Shown piece by piece: positions 1 to 7,505 of a stretch of 29,763 nt of DNA; position 1 is the stretch's first letter, and the number at the start of each line of letters is the position of its first letter. The notes beneath the pieces were generated by a model. The model ran no database searches, was not told the DNA's origin, and worked only from the letters and a program-made list of their open reading frames with translations. A program made the translations under genes and the position numbers. The DNA is from JAUMXJ01 sp041781135 (lineage in GTDB: Bacteria > Bacillota > Clostridia > Peptostreptococcales > Acidaminobacteraceae). The stretch is taken from the NCBI GenBank assembly GCA_041781135.1, contig JBHAZV010000008.1, positions 1 to 29,763 on the forward strand, read 5' to 3'.

Positions 1-117
1 CTTTTTTGCCACCGATGCAAAATACGTGTACTTATTTCTCGCCTGTGATTCTCCAGCAAATGCTTCCCTTAAGTTTTTCTCGGTCTGTGTGCCGGCATAT
101 TGATTTTTTGTGTTCAT
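1..117 (-). CDS. rubrerythrin, 5' part (runs off the window start)
   Basis: Thirty-nine codons read from an ATG at 117-115 to the window edge. The peptide contains QTEKNLREAFAGESQARNKY followed by TYFASVAKK, the first helix of a ferritin-like rubrerythrin, including the first diiron-ligand Glu region (AGES). Rubrerythrin is a cytoplasmic non-haem iron protein of anaerobes that reduces hydrogen peroxide; the missing remainder should hold the second ferritin helix pair and a C-terminal rubredoxin-like domain. The start is fixed by a GGGGAGG ribosome site just upstream and by a good promoter at 156-184. A longer overlapping minus-strand reading frame in another phase (32-265) lacks a ribosome site and any recognisable family, so it is not taken as the gene. 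Confidence 0.88.
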   Translation of the reverse strand, partial: MNTKNQYAGTQTEKNLREAFAGESQARNKYTYFASVAKK

Positions 118-155
118 TAATTTCCTCCCCTAAATTAATTTGTTGTATATGTTCA

Positions 156-184
156 ATTTTAGCATAGTTCGGGCTGTTTTTCAA
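156..184 (-). promoter_or_regulatory. sigma-A promoter of the rubrerythrin gene
   Basis: On the minus strand TTGAAA (184-179) and TAAAAT (161-156) are separated by exactly 17 bases. Transcription should start near 149, giving a leader of about 30 bases that carries the GGGGAGG ribosome site. I see no clear PerR-type palindrome here. Confidence 0.75.
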
Positions 185-202
185 TGTTCTGTCATCAATC
201 AT

Positions 203-336
203 ATTCATTTTCCCTGCGCCGCAGCCATACTTGGGCGAATTATCTGCAGCCGCATAAATTTTCAAAATCTAAGCATTGTTAATTGCGGCGAAGCCTATTC
301 GCCAAAGTATGGTGTGCGGCATAGGGAAAATATATT
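203..336. repeat. imperfect inverted repeat, copies C and D of a dispersed intergenic repeat
   Basis: A block at about 297-336 (plus) and another at about 203-242 (minus) share ATTCGCC, AAGTATGG, TGCGGC and AGGGAAAAT in the same order with only a few mismatches and one indel, so they form inverted arms separated by about 55 bases. A third copy of the core (ATTC-CC-AAGTATGG-TGCG) lies at 29482-29516 near the other end of the window. The stretch 118-458 holds only the rubrerythrin promoter, this element and a possible terminator; I find no supported gene there. Confidence 0.6.
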
Positions 337-441
337 TCACGCAGTTCAATGCCACCCTAACTCCGAACAAAACATGAAATTCTTAGCAACACGGCCTCGC
401 AGATAGTGCTCTCTTCAATTTTTATTGATATTACCTGCCAC

Positions 442-460
442 AAAACAGCGATGCTGCTTT
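442..460 (-). terminator. possible short terminator after the sirtuin gene
   Basis: Read on the minus strand, AAAGCAGC-ATC-GCTGTTTT can form an 8-bp stem with one G-U pair, an A-rich 5' side and a short T run. It begins at the stop codon of the sirtuin gene. The stem is short and the T run is only four bases, so the call is tentative. Confidence 0.35.
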
Positions 461-1349
461 ATTTCCTGCCGAGCAGGCAGCAAAGCACATCGCCGATATC
501 TCCTGCAATGCTCAGCGAACGTTCCGCTATACCCTGAGGAATAAAAACCTCGTCTTTATTTATGCTGACATAAACAGCATGAATATTTTCAACAGTCATT
601 CTCCTGAAAGGATACTTTATGATCCCCGGTGTATTGCTTCCAACGCCCAGTTCAAGAAAAAGCGTCCTGCAAGAAGAACAATCATTAATAAAATCGACAT
701 AAGCCTCGGAAGCCCTGTGCCAGCCGTCATCTTCTACAAATGTATCGTCAGAGCGCAAATTCATTGTCATCGGCCTGCCGCAGCGCGGACAACGAGGTAT
801 GAGCTCTGCAGGAATGCGCATTAAAGGCAAAGTGTTTTCGGGACATTCAAGCGAGCCATTTTCCGATATTTTATAACCCTGAGCCTCAACCATATCCCTC
901 ACAGCCGCCGAATTGTCGTAAGTGCTTTGATGGCAGGGTTCGCTGCACTGCCACAGACCATAATCGCCCTGGGTATAAAAAAGCCTTCGCTTATCAAATC
1001 CCGCCTTCTGAAAGCAATGATCGACATTAGTTGTTATTACAAAATGATTTTTACCTGATACCAGTTCCAAAAGCTGATTATAGACAGGCTTGGGCGGATC
1101 AACATACCTGTTTATATAGATGTACCTGCTCCAATATGCCCAAAACTCTTCGTAATCCTCAAAAGGGTAGAATCCTCCGGTGTACATATCTTCAAACTTA
1201 TATTTTTTTGCAAAATCACTAAAATACTTCAAAAATCTTTCGGCTGAATAGTCGAATCCTGCAGACGCCGAAAGCCCGGCCCCCGCGCCGATTACCACCG
1301 CCTCGGCGTCCGAAAGCAGCTTTTTCAAACATTCTAATTTTTCATTCAT
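459..1349 (-). CDS. class-M type sirtuin (Sir2 family protein ADP-ribosyltransferase)
   Basis: A 296-residue Sir2-family protein. The NAD-binding Rossmann start GAGAGLSASAGFDY is at 21-34, TTNVDH at 106-111, a Cys4 zinc site uses C135, C139, C187 and C190, and GVGSNTPG (235-242) is the late NAD-binding loop. At the place where ordinary sirtuins carry the catalytic His (usually LHG), this protein reads YTQGDYG with Gln127. That replacement is known in SirTM enzymes, macrodomain-linked sirtuins that ADP-ribosylate proteins instead of deacylating them (established for Staphylococcus and Streptococcus members). The zinc macrodomain gene lies immediately upstream with an 18-base gap, so the pair is an operon; this matches the SirTM arrangement. 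The start ATG follows AAAGGTG. GcvH-L and LplA2 genes, which normally accompany SirTM, are absent nearby. Target protein unknown. Confidence 0.85.
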   Translation of the reverse strand: MNEKLECLKKLLSDAEAVVIGAGAGLSASAGFDYSAERFLKYFSDFAKKYKFEDMYTGGFYPFEDYEEFWAYWSRYIYINRYVDPPKPVYNQLLELVSGKNHFVITTNVDHCFQKAGFDKRRLFYTQGDYGLWQCSEPCHQSTYDNSAAVRDMVEAQGYKISENGSLECPENTLPLMRIPAELIPRCPRCGRPMTMNLRSDDTFVEDDGWHRASEAYVDFINDCSSCRTLFLELGVGSNTPGIIKYPFRRMTVENIHAVYVSINKDEVFIPQGIAERSLSIAGDIGDVLCCLLGRK

Positions 1350-1367
1350 AACCGCACCTTTTCCGAA

Positions 1368-2177
1368 TCATTTGGCAAACAGCTCTTCATAAAATCTTCT
1401 GTCCTCGTCCTTAAATACATCGAAGACTACCTTTTCCATTGCGCCATCATTATGTTTAATCCAGTCAGAGACAGACATCACGGCCACCTCCGCCGCCCGC
1501 CTGCCGGGAAAATTAAACTCCCCTGTGGAAATACAGCAAAACGCAACAGTCTTTATGGCGTTTTTACAACACATATCCAATATATTTTTGTAACAATTCG
1601 CAAGCAACACCTCATGCGCTTCAGTGAGCGAACCGTAAACTATCGGTCCCACCACGTGAATTACGCTTTTTGCAGGCAAATTATATGCTCCTGTAAGCAT
1701 CGGAACAGCTGTCGGCTGCTCATATGAATCACCATACTTAGAGCGAAGCTCATCCATTCTCTCTAAACACTCTGCCCGAAGCTGCACTCCGGCATAGGAG
1801 TGAATATAGTTATCGATACACCCGTGCATAGGAACAAAGCAGCCAAGCATCGCGGAATTTGCCGCATTTACTATAGCGCCGCATTCAAGCCTTGTTATGT
1901 CGCCCTGCCATAAAGAGATAATATCCGAACCCGGCGCAGTACTCCCAAATATCTCTTTTATACTCGGAAGATCGGCGGCCGCGACTATACCCTTATCGCG
2001 CGCGATCTGCAAAAGATATTCATCGTGAATCTTTAGCACTTCGTCCGGAAGCCTGCGCGGCATTCTCATATTCATAATCGACCTGAGCAGACGACACATG
2101 CCGTCTTCGTCCGCCGGAATATCAGCCCCGTCCGCAAACCATTTAACGAGATATTTCAGTCTCTCAGCCTGAGTCAA
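1368..2177 (-). CDS. zinc-containing macrodomain protein-ADP-ribose hydrolase
   Basis: A 269-residue protein with an N-terminal helical extension (about 1-80) and a macrodomain (about 85-269). Visible motifs are QGDIT (91-95), IVNAANS (102-108), the zinc-binding GCFVPMHGCID (112-122; likely ligands C113, H118, C120), IHVVGP (173-178) and CISTGEFNFPG (215-225), the ADP-ribose phosphate loop. This set defines the Zn-Macro class, which removes ADP-ribose put on proteins by SirTM sirtuins. It is the first gene of a two-gene unit with the sirtuin, so the pair would act as eraser and writer. The start is TTG, chosen because AGGAGGGT sits just upstream and an extended -10 promoter lies about 30 bases before it; there is no better in-frame ATG near the ribosome site. 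Confidence 0.9.
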   Translation of the reverse strand: MTQAERLKYLVKWFADGADIPADEDGMCRLLRSIMNMRMPRRLPDEVLKIHDEYLLQIARDKGIVAAADLPSIKEIFGSTAPGSDIISLWQGDITRLECGAIVNAANSAMLGCFVPMHGCIDNYIHSYAGVQLRAECLERMDELRSKYGDSYEQPTAVPMLTGAYNLPAKSVIHVVGPIVYGSLTEAHEVLLANCYKNILDMCCKNAIKTVAFCCISTGEFNFPGRRAAEVAVMSVSDWIKHNDGAMEKVVFDVFKDEDRRFYEELFAK

Positions 2178-2208
2178 TTCACCCTCCTATACCACTGTTA
2201 TGTTAATG

Positions 2209-2217
2209 ATTATAGCA
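2209..2217 (-). promoter_or_regulatory. extended -10 promoter of the macrodomain-sirtuin operon
   Basis: The minus strand reads TGC-TATAAT, an extended -10 element. No good -35 is visible at 16-18 bases. The start of transcription should fall near 2202, about 25 bases before the TTG start codon. Confidence 0.6.
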
Positions 2218-2301
2218 TCTCTCATCGCCGAATTCTCGCTGTATTGAAACAAAAACGCAATTCACAAATTATCAAATAAATATTTCCAAATCACGTTTTT
2301 T

Positions 2302-2310
2302 TGCTATAAT
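2302..2310 (+). promoter_or_regulatory. extended -10 promoter of the TRAP transporter operon
   Basis: TGC-TATAAT at 2302-2310 is an extended -10 element; only a weak -35 (TTTCCA about 16 bases upstream) is present. The ribosome site AGGAGG at 2326-2331 and ATG at 2337 follow. It is divergent from the macrodomain operon promoter, about 90 bases away. Confidence 0.6.
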
Positions 2311-2336
2311 TAAACCACAACTTTTAGGAGGTTCAT

Positions 2337-3314
2337 ATGACCAAACGTTTCAAACATCTGATCGCAATAATCACGATCTGTGCAATGCTCTTTGGGCTTA
2401 CCGCATGTGGCGGCGGCGGAGATTCCAAGGATACCGGCAGCACAAATACCAACTACGTATTCGCTTCCGGCGGAACATCCGGCACATACTATCCTCTTGC
2501 AGGTGCGATCGCTTCGGAAGTCAACAAGCAAGTCGGCGTGAACATCACAGTTCAGTCAACAGGCGCTTCAAAAGAAAACGTAATGCTCCTATCCAAAAAA
2601 GAAGCTGACTACGCAATCATCCAGAACGACGTACTCGACTACGCATACAACGGAACCGGAATATTCACAGAGAAAGTTTCAGGCTTCTCTACCGTGGCTT
2701 CAATATATGCAGAAGTCTGCCAGATTGTAGTAGCTTCCGACAGCGGCATTCAGACTGTTGCCGATCTCAAGGGCAAGAGAGTTTCTATCGGCGACGCTGG
2801 CAGCGGTGTCGAGCAGAACGCTCTACAGATACTTGCGGCTCACGGTCTTTCTACCGACGACATCGTCGTTAGCAGACTCTCGTTCAAAGAGAGCGGCAAC
2901 GCTTTCAAAGACGGTCAGATCGATGCATTCTTTGTCACATCAGGTGTTCCAAATACTGCAATAACAGAACTTGCAGTTACAAGATCGCTCAAGCTCCTCG
3001 ATATAGTCGGCGATCAGGCGGCTGCGCTCATGAAAGACTATCCTTTCTATACAGCGGTCACTATTCCAAAAGATGTGTACAATACAGAAGCTGATATCAC
3101 TACTCTCGGTGTCAGAGCGCTCATAGTTTGCAGATCGGATCTCAGCGAAGACGAAGTATACAAATTTACAAAGGCTGTATACGAAAACCTCGAATCGCTC
3201 GGTCAGGCTCATGCGAAAGCAAAAGAATTCAAGCTCGAAGAAGCTACTTCCGGCGTAACTGTGCCTCTGCACCCTGGCGCAGAAAAATTCTATAAGGAAA
3301 AAGGCATCCAGTAA
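2337..3314 (+). CDS. TAXI-family TRAP transporter solute-binding lipoprotein
   Basis: A 325-residue extracytoplasmic binding protein. A hydrophobic signal segment (7-22) ends in the lipobox LTAC with lipidated Cys24, followed by a Gly-rich linker. SGGTSGTYYPLAGAIA at 44-59 is the hallmark start of TAXI proteins, and GDAGSGVEQNA is the later ligand-site loop. The protein should be anchored outside the membrane and hand a carboxylate or similar small substrate to the permease encoded two genes downstream. AGGAGG at 2326-2331 sets the start. The stop codon abuts the next start. The substrate cannot be told from sequence; characterised TAXI systems take glutamate, 2-oxoglutarate and related acids. 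Confidence 0.92.
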   Translation: MTKRFKHLIAIITICAMLFGLTACGGGGDSKDTGSTNTNYVFASGGTSGTYYPLAGAIASEVNKQVGVNITVQSTGASKENVMLLSKKEADYAIIQNDVLDYAYNGTGIFTEKVSGFSTVASIYAEVCQIVVASDSGIQTVADLKGKRVSIGDAGSGVEQNALQILAAHGLSTDDIVVSRLSFKESGNAFKDGQIDAFFVTSGVPNTAITELAVTRSLKLLDIVGDQAAALMKDYPFYTAVTIPKDVYNTEADITTLGVRALIVCRSDLSEDEVYKFTKAVYENLESLGQAHAKAKEFKLEEATSGVTVPLHPGAEKFYKEKGIQ

Positions 3315-3821
3315 GTGAAAAAACTTTTGGCAGGGGGGCTTATTATAACCCTCCTGCTCATTTTTACAGCGACTCACCCCATTATTTACAAACTCTGCAT
3401 AAGAAATACCGACGGGAAAATCCTTGCATCGCTCGACATTCAAAAAAACGATCACTTCGAAATAACTTTCAGACACAGTGTCAACAAAGGACTCGTAAAA
3501 GAGAGATTCTCTATCTGCGAAGGCGAAAGTATCGCACTTACAACTGCGTGGTTTGAAAACTATGGCGCGGGAATGCTCGACACAATTCCTGAGGGTGCAA
3601 AAATCTCGGAAGAAGGCAGCTTTTTGAGAATCGACTTTGTGCCAAATAAGCAGGCAAGCGTTTCGTACGCTGCAGCCGGGATTGCCGGACATGAGCTTAC
3701 AATAATCAGCAGCGACCAAAAAATAAAGCTTTTTGATATCAATCCCTACGGGACGTGTAATATTTCCGTTGTGAAGCTGTCGATTTTGCAGAATTTTATC
3801 AATTATTTTTCAGAGAGGTGA
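3315..3821 (+). CDS. DUF1850 family protein of the TRAP operon
   Basis: A 168-residue protein with one N-terminal hydrophobic segment (about 5-23) that could be a signal anchor, followed by a predicted beta-rich extracytoplasmic domain containing FEITFRHSVNKG and TAWFENYGAGM, features of DUF1850. Genes of this family habitually lie between TAXI binding protein and fused TRAP permease genes, as here, and are thought to be accessory to transport; the exact role is unknown. The GTG start directly follows the TAA of the upstream gene, implying translational coupling. The next gene begins three bases after its stop. Confidence 0.8.
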   Translation: MKKLLAGGLIITLLLIFTATHPIIYKLCIRNTDGKILASLDIQKNDHFEITFRHSVNKGLVKERFSICEGESIALTTAWFENYGAGMLDTIPEGAKISEEGSFLRIDFVPNKQASVSYAAAGIAGHELTIISSDQKIKLFDINPYGTCNISVVKLSILQNFINYFSER

Positions 3822-3824
3822 AAC

Positions 3825-5810
3825 TTGTCAAATAAAAACAAACAAAATACACGAATTCCGAATGAAATTGTCGGACAGGACGGAGTCCTCGAAGCTTCGG
3901 ACATAGATCAGGAAGCGCTCATACGAAGCATAGACAAGGAATCGTCGTACCGAACCCTGGCCGGATTTATGGGAAAGGCGATATTAATAATTCTTACTGC
4001 ATTTACTACATTCCAGGTCTATACATCGATCACAGGAACGTTTCCGCCTCAGCTTTTGAGGATGGTGCATCTTTGCTTTGTAATCTGCCTCGCATACCTG
4101 CTCTACCCGGCTACAAGCAAAGGACGAAGAGATAAAATTTTTGCGCTCGACTATGCGTTTGCGGCAATTTTCCTCGGAATTATTGCCTACTACGTCATAA
4201 ACTATGAAGCGATTATCGGAAGATCCGGCAATTACAATACGCTCGACATAATTATTGCAGCTGTTGCAGTGCTTATGGTTATGGAGGCGTGCCGCAGAGT
4301 TGTCGGGCTTCCTATTGTTATTATTGCAGCGGTATTTATACTTTTTGCCTTTTTCGGAAGCTACCTGCCAGGGTTCCTCAAGCACAGGGGGTACGGGATC
4401 GAGCGCATTGCAACGCATCTGTTCTATACCACCGAAGGCATTATAGGACTTCCGCTCGGAACTTGTGCGACGTATATTTTCCTGTTCATACTGTTCGGTG
4501 CATTCCTTGAAAAAACAGGCGTCGGCGCATTCTTCATAGACATTGCAAATGCGATAGCGGGCCATGCTCCAGGCGGCCCGGCAAAGGTTGCAGTCCTCAC
4601 TTCGGCACTACAGGGCACTATTTCAGGTTCGTCGGTGTCAAACACAGTATCTACCGGCTCGTTTACTATCCCACTGATGAAATCTCTCGGCTACAAACCG
4701 GAATTTGCCGCAGCGGTAGAGGCGGCAGCATCAACAGGGGGGCAAATAATGCCTCCGATCATGGGCGCCGCGGCGTTCCTGATAGCAGAAGCGGTAGGCG
4801 TGCCGTACATCACCATCGCTAAAGCGGCGATTATACCGGCTCTGCTCTATTTCACAGGAATCTGGATGATGATAGATTTTGAGGCAAAAAAACTCGGTTT
4901 ATTGGGCATTCCGAAGGACCAGCTTCCAAAGGCATGGCCGATACTCAAAGAGCGCGGACATCTGCTTATCCCTCTTTTCGTCATAATCATTCTGTTAATT
5001 ATGGACAAGACACCTATATTTGCGGCTACCTGGGGCATAATATCCTGCATAATTGTGCCTTACCTCCGCAAAAGCACCTATGTTCCTCTAAAGGCACACT
5101 ATGAAGCCTTTGTAAATGGCGCAAAAAATATTATCGGCGTTGCATGCGCATGCGCAGTAGCAGGAATAATAGTTGGCGTGGTAACTCTAACAGGCATCGG
5201 TCTGACGCTCGGCGGCGGTCTTGTGGATATAGCGGGCGGCAACCTCATCGTAACCCTGTTCTTTACCATGATTACATCGCTCATACTTGGAATGGGCGTC
5301 CCTACAACTGCAAACTACCTGATAACATCGACAATTGCAGCTCCAATACTGATAAAGCTTGGAATACCTACAATTGCCGCTCATCTCTTCGCCTTCTACT
5401 TCGGTATCCTTGCGGATATCACTCCTCCGGTTGCGCTCGCTGCATATGCCGGCTCTGCAATAGCCAAAGGAAATCCGTTCGACACAGGTGTACAAGCCAC
5501 AAAGCTTGCAATTGCCGCGTTTATAATCCCTTACATTTTTGTAATGGATCAGCATTTGCTGCTGCTTGACATAGATGTACTCGGAATCGCCTCAATAATA
5601 GTTACATCACTGATAGGAATGTATGGTATCGCCGGTGGTATATCCGGATTTATGTATGCAAAGATACACCCAATAGTCAGGATAATGTTTGTCGCGAGCG
5701 GGCTGCTGCTGATTTACCCTACCACAATTACAGATATTGCCGGACTTGCCATGATTGTTTTGCTGATGTGCTACCAAAAATTCATAGTCAGCAAAAAAGC
5801 TGCCGCGTAA
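3825..5810 (+). CDS. TRAP transporter fused permease (4TM/12TM, DctQM fusion)
   Basis: A 661-residue integral membrane protein. After a charged cytoplasmic N-terminus (1-45) come several hydrophobic segments corresponding to the small DctQ-like part and then the large DctM-like channel part. Signature stretches include GTISGSSVSNTVSTGSFTIP and EAAASTGGQIMPPIMGAAAF in the middle, and GMGVPTTANYLITS and FYFGILADITPPVALAAYAG later, all typical of fused TRAP permeases paired with TAXI proteins. Transport is driven by an ion gradient, usually Na+ or H+. The TTG start is supported by GAGAGGTGAAAC and the 3-base gap from the preceding gene. It is the last gene of the operon; a terminator follows at 5836. 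Confidence 0.93.
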   Translation: MSNKNKQNTRIPNEIVGQDGVLEASDIDQEALIRSIDKESSYRTLAGFMGKAILIILTAFTTFQVYTSITGTFPPQLLRMVHLCFVICLAYLLYPATSKGRRDKIFALDYAFAAIFLGIIAYYVINYEAIIGRSGNYNTLDIIIAAVAVLMVMEACRRVVGLPIVIIAAVFILFAFFGSYLPGFLKHRGYGIERIATHLFYTTEGIIGLPLGTCATYIFLFILFGAFLEKTGVGAFFIDIANAIAGHAPGGPAKVAVLTSALQGTISGSSVSNTVSTGSFTIPLMKSLGYKPEFAAAVEAAASTGGQIMPPIMGAAAFLIAEAVGVPYITIAKAAIIPALLYFTGIWMMIDFEAKKLGLLGIPKDQLPKAWPILKERGHLLIPLFVIIILLIMDKTPIFAATWGIISCIIVPYLRKSTYVPLKAHYEAFVNGAKNIIGVACACAVAGIIVGVVTLTGIGLTLGGGLVDIAGGNLIVTLFFTMITSLILGMGVPTTANYLITSTIAAPILIKLGIPTIAAHLFAFYFGILADITPPVALAAYAGSAIAKGNPFDTGVQATKLAIAAFIIPYIFVMDQHLLLLDIDVLGIASIIVTSLIGMYGIAGGISGFMYAKIHPIVRIMFVASGLLLIYPTTITDIAGLAMIVLLMCYQKFIVSKKAAA

Positions 5811-5835
5811 ATAACAATTCAAAACAAAACAAAAC

Positions 5836-5865
5836 AAAAAAGTGGGCTATCCGGCTCACTTTTTT
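5836..5865 (+). terminator. intrinsic terminator of the TRAP operon
   Basis: AAAAAAGTG-G-GC ... GC-T-CACTTTTTT forms an 11-bp stem with one G/T opposition and a 6-base loop, followed by a T run. The symmetrical A and T tracts mean it could act on either strand. It is preceded by repeats of AAAAC (about 5818-5836). Confidence 0.85.
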
Positions 5866-5867
5866 AT

Positions 5868-5896
5868 TTAACAAAAAATACAAACGGTAGTATAAT
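5868..5896 (+). promoter_or_regulatory. promoter of the PII-like/antiporter operon
   Basis: TTAACA (5868-5873) and TATAAT (5891-5896) are 17 bases apart. Transcription should start near 5903, two bases before the GGGAGG ribosome site, so the leader is very short and leaves no room for a riboswitch. Confidence 0.8.
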
Positions 5897-5914
5897 GGCT
5901 ACTTGGGAGGCAAT

Positions 5915-6268
5915 ATGAATATCTGCTTTACAGTAATCAACAATGTAGATAAGTTCGAAAATCTACTGAGCAAATTTCACGAAAAAAATCTCCACGGAGG
6001 GACTATTTTCGACACAATGGGCATGGCGCGCGTCATGAGCGAATCCGGAGGGCTTAGCCACACAATCCGAGGATTTCTAAACAAAGGCAGACCTTTCAAT
6101 AAAACTATAATGATGGTCGTTACCGACGACGAACTCATAAAAGTAAAAGAAGCCTTTGAAGAAGTCCTTGGAAACATTGAAGAAGAAAATGTCGGCATAA
6201 TTGTATCCTTCCCTGTAAGCAACTGCTGGGGCATAAGACCAAACGACAGACCAGAACAAAGGCAATAA
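5915..6268 (+). CDS. PII-like signalling protein linked to a cation antiporter
   Basis: A 117-residue soluble protein read from ATG 5915, chosen over an upstream TTG at 5903 because GGGAGG (5905-5910) sits correctly before the ATG. The pattern fits the ferredoxin-like PII fold: a first beta strand (MNICFTVINN), helix with FENLLSKFHEKN, GGTIFDTMGMARVM (28-41), a loop rich in Ser/Gly (42-50) at the T-loop position, GRPFNKTIMMVV (58-69), a helix and the closing PVSNCWG (100-106). Classical PII residues for uridylylation (Tyr51 context) are not present. Such proteins often sit beside transporters and adjust them to a nucleotide or other metabolite. Here the antiporter gene follows after 33 bases with its own strong ribosome site. 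Ligand unknown. Confidence 0.65.
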   Translation: MNICFTVINNVDKFENLLSKFHEKNLHGGTIFDTMGMARVMSESGGLSHTIRGFLNKGRPFNKTIMMVVTDDELIKVKEAFEEVLGNIEEENVGIIVSFPVSNCWGIRPNDRPEQRQ

Positions 6269-6301
6269 TTCTAAAATAATAACAGAACATCAGGAGGAAT
6301 T

Positions 6302-7489
6302 TTGTCTACTTTAGAAACACTATGGTATTTGGCTGTAGTTCTCGCTACGGCTATAATATTTTCAAAAATACTCGGAAAAATACATTTTCCCGATGTCACC
6401 GGCTACCTATTGGGAGGTATATTGATCGGCCCTATGGTTTTGGGGCTCGTTCCAAAAAATGCGGTACACGGAATGGAGATACTCAGCGAAATTGCACTCG
6501 CAATAATCGCGTTCAGCATAGGTGCAGAAATGAGACTCAGCGCGCTGAAAACAACCGGCAAGGGAATATTTATCATAACTGTCATGCAGGTTGTAACAAC
6601 TTTTCTTGCGGTATTTCTCTCGCTGTGGGCGCTCGGACAGAGCATCGCATTCAGCCTTGTTCTCGGAAGCATAGCCTGTGCGACAGCGCCGGCTGCGACA
6701 CTGCTCGTTATCAGGCAATACAAGGCAAAAGGACCTGTAGTAAATACGCTGATACCTGTGGTGGCGCTTGACGACGCACTCTGCATAATTGCCTTCGGAA
6801 TATGTGCATCGATCGCACAGGCGCTTATAGGCGGCATCGCTATAAACCTGAACACTGCACTTATCGCACCGTTTACCGAAATTGCGCTTTCAATATTACT
6901 GGGAGCTGCAGCCGGAGTTATTGGAACTGTCGTTTTAAGATTTATAAAAACAGAAGGGGAACTCACGGCATTTGTACTCGGCTCAGTGCTGCTTTTGGCA
7001 TCGGCGTCGCTTAAATTCCATCTCTCTTCGCTTCTTGTAATGATGACGTTCGGACTTGCGCTGGCAAATCTCAGCAGGGAGGGTGTCCGCTCCGCAAAAG
7101 CGCTTGACGGACTAACAGCTCCGCTTTTTATGTGCTTTTTCACACTTTCCGGAGCAGATCTCGATTTTACAGTCTTTGGCGGCGTCGGGATAGTTGCGGC
7201 AGCATATATAATTTCCAGAATCATCGGCAAAATTTCAGGAGCATCGCTTGGAGCAAAAATGTGCGCAATGGACAAAAATATTCAAAAATATCTCGGAATG
7301 ACTCTGATTCCTCAGGCAGGCGTTGCAATAGGACTTTCGCTCGCGGCGGTAAGAATACTCGGACCTGAAAGCGGAGGAGAAATCAGGGCAATCGTGCTTG
7401 CGGCCACAGTCGTCTATGAGCTCATAGGCCCTGTGATCACCAAAATCGCTCTAATAAAAGCTGGAGAAATACAGACAAACAAAAACTGA
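6302..7489 (+). CDS. CPA2-family cation:proton antiporter
   Basis: A 395-residue membrane protein with about a dozen hydrophobic segments. ILGKIHFPDVTGYLLGGIL (23-41) is the typical first-helix pair, ATAPAATLLVIRQYKAKGP (127-145) and VVALDDALCI (153-162, with the paired Asp157-Asp158 expected in the ion path) mark a monovalent cation:proton antiporter of the CPA2 type. It lacks the cytoplasmic TrkA-N/RCK domains of KefB/KefC, ending shortly after the last membrane helix, so the separately encoded PII-like protein upstream may supply regulation. TTG start with AGGAGG at 6292-6297. It ends 16 bases from the convergent miaA gene; no obvious terminator lies between. Na+ versus K+ specificity cannot be told. 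Confidence 0.87.
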   Translation: MSTLETLWYLAVVLATAIIFSKILGKIHFPDVTGYLLGGILIGPMVLGLVPKNAVHGMEILSEIALAIIAFSIGAEMRLSALKTTGKGIFIITVMQVVTTFLAVFLSLWALGQSIAFSLVLGSIACATAPAATLLVIRQYKAKGPVVNTLIPVVALDDALCIIAFGICASIAQALIGGIAINLNTALIAPFTEIALSILLGAAAGVIGTVVLRFIKTEGELTAFVLGSVLLLASASLKFHLSSLLVMMTFGLALANLSREGVRSAKALDGLTAPLFMCFFTLSGADLDFTVFGGVGIVAAAYIISRIIGKISGASLGAKMCAMDKNIQKYLGMTLIPQAGVAIGLSLAAVRILGPESGGEIRAIVLAATVVYELIGPVITKIALIKAGEIQTNKN

Positions 7490-7505
7490 CATATATTACA
7501 AATTC

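Noticed and set aside
32..265. A 77-codon minus-strand frame overlapping the rubrerythrin start
   Set aside because: It has no ribosome site or family resemblance, and the rubrerythrin reading in another phase has a promoter, a ribosome site and a clear family match.
5816..5836. AAAAC repeats as a possible CRISPR or phase-variable tract
   Set aside because: Only a few 5-base units in an A-rich stretch before a terminator; no spacers and no coding frame affected.
6403..7275. A 290-codon minus-strand frame opposite the antiporter gene
   Set aside because: It is a shadow of the real gene: composition is Ala/Ser/Pro-rich, there is no ribosome site, and the plus strand encodes a recognisable antiporter.
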